Positions 34,945 through 43,966 of a DNA stretch of 64,000 nucleotides are shown here, piece by piece. This stretch comes from Sphaerisporangium siamense (GTDB lineage Bacteria; Actinomycetota; Actinomycetes; Streptosporangiales; Streptosporangiaceae): the NCBI RefSeq assembly GCF_014205275.1, contig NZ_JACHND010000001.1:6510001-6574000 (forward strand), given 5' to 3'. The translations under genes and the position numbers were made by a program. The notes under the pieces are model-generated. The model searched no databases. It was not told the DNA's origin and was given only the letters and a program-made list of their open reading frames with translations. Each line of letters begins with the position of its first letter. Position 1 is the stretch's first letter.

Positions 34945-35919
34945 ATGGGACGGCGGTGGATCGGCGGGCTGGCCCTCGCGGTCCTGGTCTCCGGGTGCGG
35001 GGCGACGACGGCAGCGCCGCGTGAATCGGCGCCACCGGCGGCGTCCCCCGCCCCCTCGGCGAGCGCCGCCCAGCGGCAGGGCGACGCCGGTTCGGGGGCA
35101 TCCTCCGGGACGGCGACCTCGCCCCGGCCGTCCACGAGCACGAAACCGCTGGACGCGCCCCCCACAGCGGACGCCGCGATCCCCACCTCCCCCGACCGGC
35201 TGGCCAAGGCCGTGGTCACCACCGAGACGGCGCTCGGGCGCGCGATCGACGCGTGGCTCGGCGACGATGGCAAGGCCGGCGGCGAGCCACCCGAGGCGGT
35301 CCTGCTGTGGTCGCTGCACCAGCAGCGCCTGTACCGCCTGCTCGGGCACGACGCCGGGCTGACCCGCCGCACGCTCGCGCGACTTCCGGCCGCCCTGGCC
35401 GACCGGGCGCGCGACAACGCCGAGGCGGCGCGCGCCCTGTTCGACCTCACCCGCCCGACCTCCACGCCCGGGAAGTTCCGCACGCAGGAGCCGCCCCGCG
35501 CCGAGGACCTGCGCGGGTACATGCGCCGGGCCGAGCGCAGGTTCGGCGTGGACTGGGAGGTCCTCGCCGCCGTGATGCTCGTGGAGACCAAGTTCGGCCG
35601 GCTGCGCTCGCCCAGCTCGGCGGGCGCCCAGGGGCCGATGCAGTTCATGCCCGCGACGTGGAAGGCGTACGGCCTCGGCGGGGACGTGCACGACCCGCGC
35701 GACGCCGTGCTGGGCGCGGCCAACTACCTGCGCGCGTCGGGCGCGCCGGGCGACTACCGGCGGGCGCTGTACGCCTACAACCACGACCGCCGCTACGTCG
35801 ACGCCGTGCAGCGGTACGCCCGCCAGATCAGGCGGGACGCGCGCGCCTACTACGCGTACTACAACTGGCAGGTCTTCGTCCTCACCACCAAGGGCGACCT
35901 CCGCCTCACCGGCCCGTGA
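34945..35919 (+). CDS. Lytic murein transglycosylase, lipoprotein
   Basis: 324 aa. Lipoprotein signal with LAVLVSGC, then a long Ser/Pro/Ala/Thr linker to about residue 80. The C-terminal SLT-type domain has VLAAVMLVETKFGRL (catalytic Glu), the GAQGPMQFMPATWKAYG motif and LYAYNHDRRYVDAV. It cleaves the glycan backbone of peptidoglycan at the outer face of the membrane. Its last 14 bases overlap the convergent gene at 35906. Confidence 0.9.
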   Translation: MGRRWIGGLALAVLVSGCGATTAAPRESAPPAASPAPSASAAQRQGDAGSGASSGTATSPRPSTSTKPLDAPPTADAAIPTSPDRLAKAVVTTETALGRAIDAWLGDDGKAGGEPPEAVLLWSLHQQRLYRLLGHDAGLTRRTLARLPAALADRARDNAEAARALFDLTRPTSTPGKFRTQEPPRAEDLRGYMRRAERRFGVDWEVLAAVMLVETKFGRLRSPSSAGAQGPMQFMPATWKAYGLGGDVHDPRDAVLGAANYLRASGAPGDYRRALYAYNHDRRYVDAVQRYARQIRRDARAYYAYYNWQVFVLTTKGDLRLTGP

Positions 35920-36286
35920 CCCGCGGGGCCTCCCGGGCGCGGAACGCGACGATGTCGGCGCGGGCCCAGAGTTCGCCCGCGGCGAGGGTGTAGCGGGGTT
36001 CGGGGAAGCCGGGGCGGCCGGCGAGCCGGAGCACGTCCGCGGGGGCGACGCCGAGGATCTCCCCGGCCTCGGCGGCTCCGACGAGGTCACGGCGGGCCGG
36101 GTCGCGGCGGGTGAGCTCGGCGAGCGCGGCGAGCAACAGGTCGGCGGTGGGCCAGTCGCGCCGGCCGTCGCCGGCCAGGTCGACGGCCAGCTCGGTGACC
36201 TCGGCCGCGGTGTATCCGAGCGCCCGCGCGACGCGCCTGGCGGTGACGAGCGCCTCGTGGTCGCGCCGGGCCGACGTGCCTTCCAT
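35906..36286 (-). CDS. Small AlpA/excisionase-like DNA-binding protein
   Basis: 126 aa. The C-terminal half (VGAAEAGEILGVAPADVLRLAGRPGFPEP, then WARADIVAF) looks like a MerR/AlpA-type winged helix-turn-helix. The N-terminal half is helical without a recognised family. It overlaps the lytic transglycosylase tail by 14 bases. No integrase is near, so an excisionase role is not supported; small transcription factor is the default. Confidence 0.65.
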   Translation of the reverse strand: MEGTSARRDHEALVTARRVARALGYTAAEVTELAVDLAGDGRRDWPTADLLLAALAELTRRDPARRDLVGAAEAGEILGVAPADVLRLAGRPGFPEPRYTLAAGELWARADIVAFRAREAPRVTGR

Positions 36287-36380
36287 CCCTGCACCGTCTC
36301 AAAACCGGTCAAGCACCGCAAGAACGACGCACCGCCGGACCTGGGGCCGTACAAGCCTCGGCGAGAGGCCCGCTGGGCGA

Positions 36381-36697
36381 CGAGAGGCTGCGCGTGCTGG
36401 GGGCGTGACGCTCACGGTCGAGCCGGGCGCGTTCCGTCCTGGAAACACCAGCGCCCGCCCGGCCTGTTCCCGTGGCGCACGGTCCGGCGTAACGTCGAGA
36501 TCGGGCCGCGGTCGCGCGGCGTGCTGCGGGAGCGGCAGGAGGAGGTCGCCGGGGTGCTGGAGCTGGTGGGGCTCACCGCCTTCGCCGACGCCTACCCGAG
36601 CCGGCTCTCCGGCGGCATGGCGCAGCGGGCCGCCCTCTCCCGCGCGCAGGTCAACCGGCCGGAGGTCCTGCTGCTGGACCGGGTGGTGGTGCGGTGA
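36381..36697 (+). pseudogene. Remnant of an SsuB/TauB-like ABC transporter ATPase
   Basis: Pieces of a nitrate/sulfonate-type ATPase are recognisable: VTLTVEPGAF from the first strands (GTG at 36405), then in another frame FPWRTVRRNVEIGPR, EEVAGVLELVGLTAFADAYPSRLSGGMAQRAALSRAQVN and a truncated Walker B (EVLLLDRVVVR). The Walker A motif is missing and the reading frame shifts, so it cannot be functional. Its stop overlaps the start of the cysteine-synthase-like gene (GTGA), suggesting an old sulfur-uptake operon. Confidence 0.75.
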
Positions 36698-37680
36698 GCG
36701 TCCACGCCACGGCGGCCGGGGCGGCCGGGGGGACGCCGCTGGTGCGGCTGGGGAAGGTGACGCGGGGCCTGTCCTGCCCGGTGTACGCCAAGCTGGAGTA
36801 CCTGAACCCGGGCGGCAGTGTGAAGGACCGCGTCGCGGCCGCGATGGTGGACGACGCCGAGCAGCGCGGCCTGCTGCGCCCGGGCGGCACGATCGTGGAG
36901 GCCACCTCCGGCAACACGGGCATCGGCCTGGCGATGGTCGCGGCGCGGCGCGGGTACGCGTGCGTGTTCGCCATGTCCGACAAGAGCAGCGCCGAGAAGG
37001 TGGCGACGCTGCGCGCGCTCGGGGCCCGGGTGCTGGTGTGCCCGGCCGGGCTGCCGCCGCAGGACCCCGGGCACGTGCGGCAGGTCGCCCGGCGGGTGGC
37101 CGCCGAGACGCCGGGCGCGTGGCTGGCCGACCAGTACAACAACGCGGCCAACCCGCTGGCCCACTACCGGAGCACGGGCCCGGAGATCTGGCGGCAGACC
37201 GGCGGCGCGGTGACGCACCTGGTGGCCGGGGTGGGGACGGGCGGCACGATCACCGGGACGGGACGGTTCCTGAAGGAGGCGGGCGCGGTGACCGTCGTCG
37301 GGGCCGACCCCGAGCGGTCGCTGTACTCGGGCGGGGACGGCGGGCCGTACCTGGTCGAGAGCATCGGCCACTTCCGCCACCCGGACGCCGACGAGGACCT
37401 GTGGCCGACCGCCTACGACCCGGCGGTGGTGGACCGGTTCGAACGGGTCTCGGACCGGGAGTCGTTCCACATGGCGCGCCGCCTGGCCCGCGAGGAGGGC
37501 CTGTTCGCCGGCGGTTCCTCGGGCACGGCGGTGACCGGCGCGCTACGCGTGGCCGCGAAACTCGGCCCCGGCGACCTGGTGGTGGTGATCCTGCCCGACT
37601 CCGGACGCCTCTACCTGTCCAAGCTGTTCGACGACGGATGGATGCGCGAACACGGGATGCTCGGCGCCCCGGACTCCTGA
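36694..37680 (+). CDS. Cysteine synthase/cystathionine beta-synthase-like PLP enzyme
   Basis: 328 aa from the GTG at 36694. Fold-type II PLP enzyme: PLP lysine K44 in NPGGSVKDR, the substrate loop EATSGNTGIGLA, a glycine-rich phosphate cradle GVGTGGTITGTG and the C-terminal GSSGTAVTGAL. It probably performs beta-replacement on (O-acetyl/phospho)serine or cystathionine formation; no CBS regulatory domains follow. A broken sulfonate-type ATPase lies immediately upstream. Confidence 0.9.
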   Translation: MSVHATAAGAAGGTPLVRLGKVTRGLSCPVYAKLEYLNPGGSVKDRVAAAMVDDAEQRGLLRPGGTIVEATSGNTGIGLAMVAARRGYACVFAMSDKSSAEKVATLRALGARVLVCPAGLPPQDPGHVRQVARRVAAETPGAWLADQYNNAANPLAHYRSTGPEIWRQTGGAVTHLVAGVGTGGTITGTGRFLKEAGAVTVVGADPERSLYSGGDGGPYLVESIGHFRHPDADEDLWPTAYDPAVVDRFERVSDRESFHMARRLAREEGLFAGGSSGTAVTGALRVAAKLGPGDLVVVILPDSGRLYLSKLFDDGWMREHGMLGAPDS

Positions 37681-37816
37681 CGCCCCTCGGACCGTCCGCG
37701 CCGGTCGGGATTCACCGTGCCCGGCTCGACCGCGATCCACCGCTTCCTAGTGTCGATCAACGCCTCATGGTCGCCGCAATGATGGCACGACAGGACGAAT
37801 GGCAGGCGCTGTTCAC

Positions 37817-38653
37817 TCACGCCGGCCAGGTGAAGCGAAAGTTCTGCGACATGGTCCGCCAAAAGGGAATCCTGTCGCCCAGCCGGTAGAGGGTGCGGTA
37901 GCGGCGTGAGGGGATCAGGGTCGCGTGGGTGGTGAAGGGCACCTGGGCCAGGCATTTCAGGTGCGGGTTCCAGCGTTCTATTTCACGGGCGTCGCGGATC
38001 CCCCAGCGGAACGGTTTGCCCAGGCGGGCGAGCCAGGGGGCCAGGGCGTCGAAGATGAGCTCGCCTGTGGTGAAGTGGCCGGTCAGGCGTTGGAGGAGGC
38101 GGCGGACCTCGTCGGGGGCGAGGTACGGCAGCAGGCCCTCGGCGACGATCAGGGTGGCGCGGTCGGCGGGCACCTGATCCAGCCAGCCGGAGTCGGTGAC
38201 CGAGGCGGCGATCAGCCGGTAGCCGTCATGCTCCGGGTAGAGCCGGCGGCGCACGGCGATGACGTCGGGCATGTCCAGGTCGAACCAGCGCACACCCGGC
38301 GGCGGGGCGAGACGGAGCATGCGGCTGTCGAGGCCGCAGCCGAGCTGCAGGACGGTCGCGTCCGGGTGCCGGGCGAGGAAGGCCGCGCCCCAGTCGTCCA
38401 GCCCCCGGGCGCGCAGGGCCACGAGGTACTGGTTGCTCCGCGGCCTCAGCCGCCGCTCGAACGCCGAGAAGTCGTGGTCGATCCTTGCGAGCGCCTCGGC
38501 CGCGTAGTGGTCGGACAGGATCGACCGCGGAGCGCGGCTCTCCCAGGCGCGCAGGTACAGCGTGCCGAGCAGCGTCCAGGTCACCTCGCCGTCGAGCAGG
38601 CCGGCGACGTCGAGCTTCTCCTCGCCCGCCCCTTCGTTCGTCCTTTCGGTCAT
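37817..38653 (-). CDS. SAM-dependent methyltransferase, LCMT/PPM1-like
   Basis: 278 aa from the ATG at 38653, overlapping the MarR stop (ATGA). Motifs: ILSDHYAAEALARIDHDF, SAM-binding LQLGCGLDSRMLRL, RWFDLDMPDVIAVRRRL and VAEGLLPYLAPDEV, as in leucine carboxyl methyltransferase-like enzymes of actinomycetes. It probably methylates a small-molecule carboxyl or hydroxyl group. Coupled expression with the MarR regulator implies ligand-controlled expression. Confidence 0.88.
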   Translation of the reverse strand: MTERTNEGAGEEKLDVAGLLDGEVTWTLLGTLYLRAWESRAPRSILSDHYAAEALARIDHDFSAFERRLRPRSNQYLVALRARGLDDWGAAFLARHPDATVLQLGCGLDSRMLRLAPPPGVRWFDLDMPDVIAVRRRLYPEHDGYRLIAASVTDSGWLDQVPADRATLIVAEGLLPYLAPDEVRRLLQRLTGHFTTGELIFDALAPWLARLGKPFRWGIRDAREIERWNPHLKCLAQVPFTTHATLIPSRRYRTLYRLGDRIPFWRTMSQNFRFTWPA

Positions 38654-39141
38654 CCCGGGCTCCTCTCGTCGGCTCCGCGGTCTCTCGTGCGGTACTCCTC
38701 CCAGCGCCGGATGAGCGCGTCGGTGTCGAACTCGCCGAAGAGGAAGAACTCCCGCGAGTCCTCCAGCCGGGTCCGCCGCTCGGGGCGGTCGCCGACGATC
38801 GACAGGCCGAACTCGATGGTCTCCAGGCCCGTGCGCACCCCTTCGAGTTGGATCCGCAGCACCTGCGTCCACCCTCCGGATGTGATCCGGTACCGGTGCT
38901 CGCGGTCGCGGGCGGGGACGCGCTCGATCATCCCGGCGGTCTGGAGCTGCCGGGCGATCGTGCTCACCGACGCCTTGCTGACCTCCAGCGCCGCCGCCAG
39001 CTCGGTGAGGGACTGGTGGGGCGGATCGCAGATCATCAGCCACCCGTAGAGGCGTCCCATGGTCCGCCCGCCCCCGACCCGCTCCATGAACAGCCCCATC
39101 CGGTCGACGAACTCCGCCTCCCCGTCGCTCATCCCCGCCAT
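38650..39141 (-). CDS. MarR/GbsR-family transcriptional regulator
   Basis: 163 aa (start ATG at 39141; the second Met three codons on is possible). Winged helix with RLYGWLMICDPPHQSLTELAAALEVSKASVSTIARQLQTAGMIERV, typical of GbsR/MarR regulators. A perfect 20-base palindrome lies 18 bases upstream of the start, so it probably represses itself and the coupled methyltransferase. Confidence 0.88.
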   Translation of the reverse strand: MAGMSDGEAEFVDRMGLFMERVGGGRTMGRLYGWLMICDPPHQSLTELAAALEVSKASVSTIARQLQTAGMIERVPARDREHRYRITSGGWTQVLRIQLEGVRTGLETIEFGLSIVGDRPERRTRLEDSREFFLFGEFDTDALIRRWEEYRTRDRGADERSPG

Positions 39142-39158
39142 GCACCCACCTTAAGGAT

Positions 39159-39178
39159 CGTTCAGAACATTCTGAACG
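39159..39178. promoter_or_regulatory. 20-base perfect palindrome, probable MarR operator
   Basis: CGTTCAGAA and TTCTGAACG arms flank a CA centre. Position directly upstream of the marR-type gene fits autoregulation; the site could also affect the divergent gene at 39281. Confidence 0.75.
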
Positions 39179-39280
39179 TACTGCACGATTTGGGCGCGGA
39201 CAAGACCTCGGATGCGCCGACGCCGGGGCGGGGTGATTTGATCGTGGCGGTGGCGAGCGGGTGTCGCGGAAGGGGTTCGT

Positions 39281-40048
39281 GTGGTCGTGTCTGGCCGGGG
39301 CGTGGAGGGGCACGTACGGCGGGGGCCGGGGGCGGAGCTGGATTACTACCTGGTGGGGATGGGCGGCGGCGCCGTGGCGGGGGTGGTCGTGGAGGAGTTC
39401 GTGTTGACCGGCGACCACACGGCGGCGGGGGTGGACAGCGCCGGGTGGAGCGCGGAGGACGGGGCGTGGTGGAGCTCGGCCGCGTTCTGCCGGGCCATGC
39501 GGGTGGACGCGGAGCTGCGGGCGCGCGTCGTCCCGGCGGGCCGCGCCGAGGCCGCGGACGCCTACCGGCGGCTCGGCGGCGGCGAGCTGCCCGACGAGGG
39601 GACGCTGCGGACGTACTTCCGGGACCGGGCGGCGCTGCCCTGTTCCGCTCCCCTGCTCTTCGACACGCCCCTCGTCCCCGACGGGTTCCGCGAGCTGCGC
39701 GTCTACCGGGTCCTGTTCGCCAAGGAGCTGGGACGGGAGGGGCTGGCGCGCCTGCGGGCGGCGTGGCGGATGGACGCGTCCGGCCCGGGGAACCCGCACG
39801 GGCGGATGGACGCGTTCGGTCCGGGGGACCCGCACGGGCGGGTGGCCGGCACGGCGCGGCTGCGCGCCGGGAGCGACCTGTTCACGTGGGAGCTGCGCAG
39901 CATCGGGCCCGGGGTGGCCTGGTGCCTGGACCTGACGGCGTGCCTGGGCGGCGAGTCGGCGGGGGCCGTCGGCCCGCTGCTGCGGGAGCTGACGGCCGGC
40001 GTGCGCCGCGAGGGTCTGATCCCCGTCACGGTCGAACGCCTCACCTGA
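39281..40048 (+). CDS. Protein of unknown function with internal peptide repeat
   Basis: 255 aa from a GTG with AAGGGG upstream. The N-terminal part has YYLVGMGGGAVAGVVVEEFVLTG, then DAYRRLGGGELPDEGTLRTYFRDRAALP. Near residue 165 a 12-residue unit is duplicated (MDASGPGNPHGR, MDAFGPGDPHGR), encoded by a 36-base tandem duplication. No signal peptide or membrane segment. I do not recognise the family. Confidence 0.6.
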   Translation: MVVSGRGVEGHVRRGPGAELDYYLVGMGGGAVAGVVVEEFVLTGDHTAAGVDSAGWSAEDGAWWSSAAFCRAMRVDAELRARVVPAGRAEAADAYRRLGGGELPDEGTLRTYFRDRAALPCSAPLLFDTPLVPDGFRELRVYRVLFAKELGREGLARLRAAWRMDASGPGNPHGRMDAFGPGDPHGRVAGTARLRAGSDLFTWELRSIGPGVAWCLDLTACLGGESAGAVGPLLRELTAGVRREGLIPVTVERLT

Positions 40049-40056
40049 CGCCACGC

Positions 40057-40089
40057 CGCCCGCCCGGCGCCGAGGCGGCCGGGCGGGCG
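40057..40089. terminator. 11-bp GC hairpin between convergent genes
   Basis: Arms CGCCCGCCCGG (40057-40067) and CCGGGCGGGCG (40079-40089) with an 11-base loop, 8 bases after the stop of the unknown gene and 13 bases beyond the 3' end of the metalloprotease-like gene. Probably bidirectional. Confidence 0.65.
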
Positions 40090-40102
40090 CGGGTCACCGA
40101 GG

Positions 40103-41476
40103 TCAGCCGTTGAGGCGGCAGCCGTCGGTGGTCTGGCCGTTGTTGCAGTGGTTGAGCTGGAGGCTGTCCACCAGGTAGGCGAAGGACTGGCCCGAGGGGC
40201 TGACCACGGAGAGCTGCACCGTGGCCGCGCCGGTCGGCGCGAGCGCCGAGACGTTGTACTCCTGCCAGCCCGTCGTCAGCGCGAACGTCGAGCTGTTGGT
40301 CGTCGAGAGCAGGGTGTTGGAGGAGTTGTACCAGGACAGGCGGAGCTTGACGTTGCCGGAGGTGCCGGTCGTCAGGCGGGTGAAGAACTTGTACCGCTGC
40401 CCGGCGGTGACCGCCGGCTTCCGGGTCACCGACAGGACGCCGTCGGCCCAGGACTGCACGTTCACCTTCAGCGAGCGGCGGCCGTCGTAGTACCGCGCCG
40501 ACACCGCGCTGTCGGAGCCGGCCGGGGTGACCTGGATCCATCCGCCGCCGGAGAAGCCGAAGCCCGCCGGCGTCCCCGACGGCGCCTGCGCCTCGATCGT
40601 GCGCTCCTGCGCGGTCAGGAGGTCGTTGCTGTACCCCACGTCACAGCAGGTCGGCGCGGTGAACACCGAATAGTTGGCGAGGTTCACCAGGCGGGTGTCG
40701 GGATAGCTGGAGGTGTAGAACGTCGCCGTGGTCTCGCTCGGGTCGTAGTAGGTGTTGAACTCCTGGTCGATCTGCCAGTCGTTGTACTGGCTGATCATGA
40801 CGTCGTTGAGCGAGAACGTGTCGGGGACCTCGCTCACCTTGGCGTGGTCCACGTCGTACAGGTGGATCAGCTCGTGCATCATCGTGCCGCTGTCCCAGTC
40901 GTCCGTGGTGGCCACGCAGACCCCGTCGCACCAGGCGGTCGCCGTGCCGTTGAAGTCCTCGAACACCACGTACTTGCGGTTGGCGTTGTCGTAGCCCGCC
41001 GCCTCCAGGTCGTCGGCGATGGTGAAGGGCGTGGTCTCGCCGGAGATGTCGGCGGCCTCGATCTTCTCCGGCACGACCAGCGCCTGGGCGTAGCCGGAAT
41101 AGGTGCTGGTGTCGTACCCCGTCCGACAGCTCAGGTTGACGTGCTGGTCGTAGTTCGTGGACTCGTCCAGCAGCCAGTCCATCCGGTCGACGATCTTGGC
41201 GATCTTCTCGACGTAGGTGGCGTAGTTGTTCCCGTTCCCCTCGTGCCAGGCGTAGATGACCTGGACGGCCGGGATGCTGCCGGTGGCGTTCTTGGGGTCC
41301 GACAGCGTCGTCGCGCACCCGCGCTTGGGGACGTTGGCGTCCACCGGCTGGGCGTAGGGGGCGACGGGCTCGGTGCCGATGGGGTCGAACGTGGCGTGCG
41401 CCGGGCCCGCCAGCGTCAGGACCGCGAGACCCGCGGCCGCCATCGCGCACACGAAACGGTTAAGCCGTAATGACAA
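40103..41476 (-). CDS. Secreted HExxH protein (putative zinc metalloprotease)
   Basis: 457 aa from a TTG at 41476, chosen because GGAGG lies 7 bases before it and the Sec signal then starts correctly (MSLRLNRFVCAMAAAGLAV...AHA). The longer frame from the GTG at 41518 has no ribosome site. The mature protein has a zincin motif (TMMHELIHLYDVDHAK) and many cysteines. The C-terminal 150 residues look like a carbohydrate-binding beta-sandwich (YKFFTRLTTGTSGNVKLRLSWYN, WQEYNVSALAPTGAATVQL). Probably an extracellular protease acting on polymer-bound substrate; no precise family assigned. Confidence 0.75.
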   Translation of the reverse strand: MSLRLNRFVCAMAAAGLAVLTLAGPAHATFDPIGTEPVAPYAQPVDANVPKRGCATTLSDPKNATGSIPAVQVIYAWHEGNGNNYATYVEKIAKIVDRMDWLLDESTNYDQHVNLSCRTGYDTSTYSGYAQALVVPEKIEAADISGETTPFTIADDLEAAGYDNANRKYVVFEDFNGTATAWCDGVCVATTDDWDSGTMMHELIHLYDVDHAKVSEVPDTFSLNDVMISQYNDWQIDQEFNTYYDPSETTATFYTSSYPDTRLVNLANYSVFTAPTCCDVGYSNDLLTAQERTIEAQAPSGTPAGFGFSGGGWIQVTPAGSDSAVSARYYDGRRSLKVNVQSWADGVLSVTRKPAVTAGQRYKFFTRLTTGTSGNVKLRLSWYNSSNTLLSTTNSSTFALTTGWQEYNVSALAPTGAATVQLSVVSPSGQSFAYLVDSLQLNHCNNGQTTDGCRLNG

Positions 41477-42009
41477 CGGTGCTCCTCCCGTAGGTAACCG
41501 TGCCGCGATTTTAACCACGAAGTATGACGATATTTCGGCTCAAATCTGAATATTCCGCAATGCAACATATAAGAGATAGAGATTCGCCCATTCAACCCAT
41601 ATCTCGGCATTTACCACTTCGCATCTCATTCACCCCGCAACTACCGACCGCCCCTGAAAGCGCCCCATCGCCACACGTGACCCCATAGGGCTTACTTCCT
41701 CACTTCCAGCCCGGACGTCGTCAATTTCCGCGAACGCCACCAGTGACCCAAGAAGCCGCTCCACCGCCGAAACCCCGCCCGACCGGACGCCACGACGGGC
41801 CGGCCCGCACCGTCCGTGCCGGAGCGGGCCGCCTGGCCCCGCGAGCAGTTAGACGTTTGTCGCAAACATCGCAATCAAGAAAGAGCACTTGTCTAGCGAC
41901 ATTCGGCGCATTTCCCCATATCATCGGGCGGTCCCGCCTTTACGGTCCCTTTACTCGCCCGATGGCCGCTCCTCCGCCGCGGGCCACGCATCGTTGAGGA
42001 AGGTCACCG
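41477..42009. other. Intergenic region without a supported gene
   Basis: 533 bases between divergent secreted-protein genes. The half next to the metalloprotease-like gene (41505-41640) is unusually AT-rich and probably holds its promoter. A small palindrome GTTTGTCGCAAAC lies at 41855-41867, about 145 bases before the S15 gene. Short open frames (for example 41721-41924 minus) show no ribosome site or recognisable family and are not called. Confidence 0.5.
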
Positions 42010-43899
42010 ATGTCCCTACCGAACGTGGCACGGAACGCCGTCCGTGGTCCGGGATCGGCACGTCGCGGCGCCGTGGCGCTCGGCCTCGCCGTGATGCTCA
42101 CCGGCGTGGCCGTCCCGGCCGCCGCCGACCCCCCGGCCGGGCCGGTCTTCAAGGACGGCCTCGCCCAGCCGGTGTTCTCCGCGAACCGGGACGACTGGAT
42201 CCGCGAGGAGATCTGGGTCGAGGCCCCGGTCGACAGCGACGGCGACGGGCGTGACGATCGCGTGCACGCCGAGGTCACCCGGCTCCGCGAGACCGAGACC
42301 GCCGGGCTGCGGTCCCCGGTCGTGTACGAGGCCAGCCCCTACTATGCGGGCGGCAACCCGATCACCAACCACGACGTCGACCACGAGCTCCACGAGCCGC
42401 GCCGCCCGGGCAAGGGCCGCGGCGGCGACGTACTGGACCCGGCGGCCGACGAGCGGCTGCGGCTGGCGGGCGGCGACTCCGGGGCGAGGCTGAACGGCGT
42501 CCCGGTCATCAGCACCCGGTACGAGGCGGACTGGCTGCCGCGCGGCTTCGCGGTCGTGCACGCCGAGTCGCTCGGCAGCGGGAAGTCCGACGGCTGCCCC
42601 ACCAGCGGCGGGCGCAACGAGACCATCGGCGCGAAGGCCGTGGTCGACTGGCTGAACGGCCGCGCGAAAGCCTTCGACGCCACGGGCGCCGAGGTGAAGG
42701 CCACGTGGACCACCGGCAAGGTCGGCATGATCGGCACGTCGTACAACGGCACGCTGCCCAACGCGGTCGCGAGCACGGGTGTGCGCGGCCTGGAGGCCAT
42801 CGTGCCGATCTCGGCGATATCGAGCTGGTACGACTACTACCGCGCGAACGGCGCCGTCGTCGCCCCCGGCGGCTACCAGGGCGAGGACACCGACGTGCTG
42901 GCGGAGTACGTCTACACCCGCGCCGACCGGCGGATCTGCCGGCCGGTCATCGACGCCCTGGCCGCGGCGCAGGACCGGGTGACCGGCGACTACAACGCCT
43001 TCTGGAACGAGCGGAACTACCTGAACGGCGCGCGGCACGTCCGCGCCGCAGTGCTGGTCGCGCACGGGCTCAACGACTGGAACGTCAAGACCGGGCAGGC
43101 CGCGCGGTGGTACGAGGCGCTGAAGGCGCGCGGCGTGCCGCACAAGATCTACCTCCACCAGGGCGGGCACGGCGGCCCGCCGCCCCTGGACGTGCTGAAC
43201 CGCTGGTTCACCCGCTACCTGTGGGGGCACCCCAACGGCGTGGAGCAGGACCCGCGCGCGCTGGTGCAGCGCGAGGACAGGACGCTGGTGCCGTACGCCG
43301 AGTGGCCGGAGCCCGCCGCGGCGGACACCGCGCTGCGCCTGGTCCCGGGCATCGGCGGCGCCGCCGGCGACCTCACCCGGGACAGGATCCGCCCGGGCCG
43401 GCCCGTGACGGAGACGATCGTGGACGACGCGGCCCAGACCGCCCAGGCGCTCGCCGACGCCGCGGCCTCCCCGAACCGTCTGGTCTACCGGTCGGGGACG
43501 CTGACCGGCCCGGTGCGGCTGAGCGGCGCGCCGCGGGTGTCGCTGCGGCTCTCCTTCAGCCGGCCGTCGGCCAACGTCACGGCGCTGCTCGTGGACTACG
43601 ACCAGAACGGCAAGGCGAAGATCGTCACCCGGGGCTGGACCGACCCGCAGAACCGCGGGTCGCTCTGGCGGACCGAGCCGATCCGGCCCGGCACGCCGTA
43701 CCGCCTGGACTTCGGCATGCAGCCGCACGACTACGTGTTCGCGCCCGGCCACCGGCTCGGTGTCGTGCTGCTGTCCAGCGACCGCGACTACACCATCCGG
43801 CCCGCCCCCGGCAGGGTCCTGACCCTGGACACGACACGGAGCGGCGTGACACTGCCCCTGGTGGGCGCCGCCGACGTGCCCCCGCCGGCCTCGGACTGA
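42010..43899 (+). CDS. Secreted S15/CocE-family hydrolase (X-Pro dipeptidyl-peptidase-like)
   Basis: 629 aa with a signal peptide (GAVALGLAVMLTGVAVPAAA). The alpha/beta-hydrolase core has the nucleophile in GMIGTSYNGTLPNAV, the Asp in AHGLNDWNVK and His in HQGGHGGPP. The C-terminal jelly-roll is typical of the family (VSLRLSFSRPSANVTALLVDYD, YVFAPGHRLGVVLLSSD). It probably releases X-Pro dipeptides outside the cell, though esterase activity is possible. Confidence 0.9.
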   Translation: MSLPNVARNAVRGPGSARRGAVALGLAVMLTGVAVPAAADPPAGPVFKDGLAQPVFSANRDDWIREEIWVEAPVDSDGDGRDDRVHAEVTRLRETETAGLRSPVVYEASPYYAGGNPITNHDVDHELHEPRRPGKGRGGDVLDPAADERLRLAGGDSGARLNGVPVISTRYEADWLPRGFAVVHAESLGSGKSDGCPTSGGRNETIGAKAVVDWLNGRAKAFDATGAEVKATWTTGKVGMIGTSYNGTLPNAVASTGVRGLEAIVPISAISSWYDYYRANGAVVAPGGYQGEDTDVLAEYVYTRADRRICRPVIDALAAAQDRVTGDYNAFWNERNYLNGARHVRAAVLVAHGLNDWNVKTGQAARWYEALKARGVPHKIYLHQGGHGGPPPLDVLNRWFTRYLWGHPNGVEQDPRALVQREDRTLVPYAEWPEPAAADTALRLVPGIGGAAGDLTRDRIRPGRPVTETIVDDAAQTAQALADAAASPNRLVYRSGTLTGPVRLSGAPRVSLRLSFSRPSANVTALLVDYDQNGKAKIVTRGWTDPQNRGSLWRTEPIRPGTPYRLDFGMQPHDYVFAPGHRLGVVLLSSDRDYTIRPAPGRVLTLDTTRSGVTLPLVGAADVPPPASD

Positions 43900-43906
43900 A
43901 CCGGCC

Positions 43907-43934
43907 GGGCGGGGCCGCCACCGGCGCCCCGCCC
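43907..43934. terminator. 9-bp GC hairpin between convergent genes
   Basis: Arms GGGCGGGGC (43907-43915) and GCCCCGCCC (43926-43934) around a 10-base loop, just after the S15 hydrolase stop and before the end of the convergent nitrilase-like gene. Confidence 0.5.
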
Positions 43935-43966
43935 GCGCCCGTCCGCGGGGACCGGGTGGCGGGCGG

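Noticed and set aside
35906-36286. Phage excisionase
   Set aside because: The helix-turn-helix resembles AlpA/excisionase, but no integrase or phage gene is nearby.
41721-41924. Small Cys-containing open frame on the minus strand
   Set aside because: No ribosome site, no recognisable family, and Arg/Gly/Ala-rich composition typical of chance frames.
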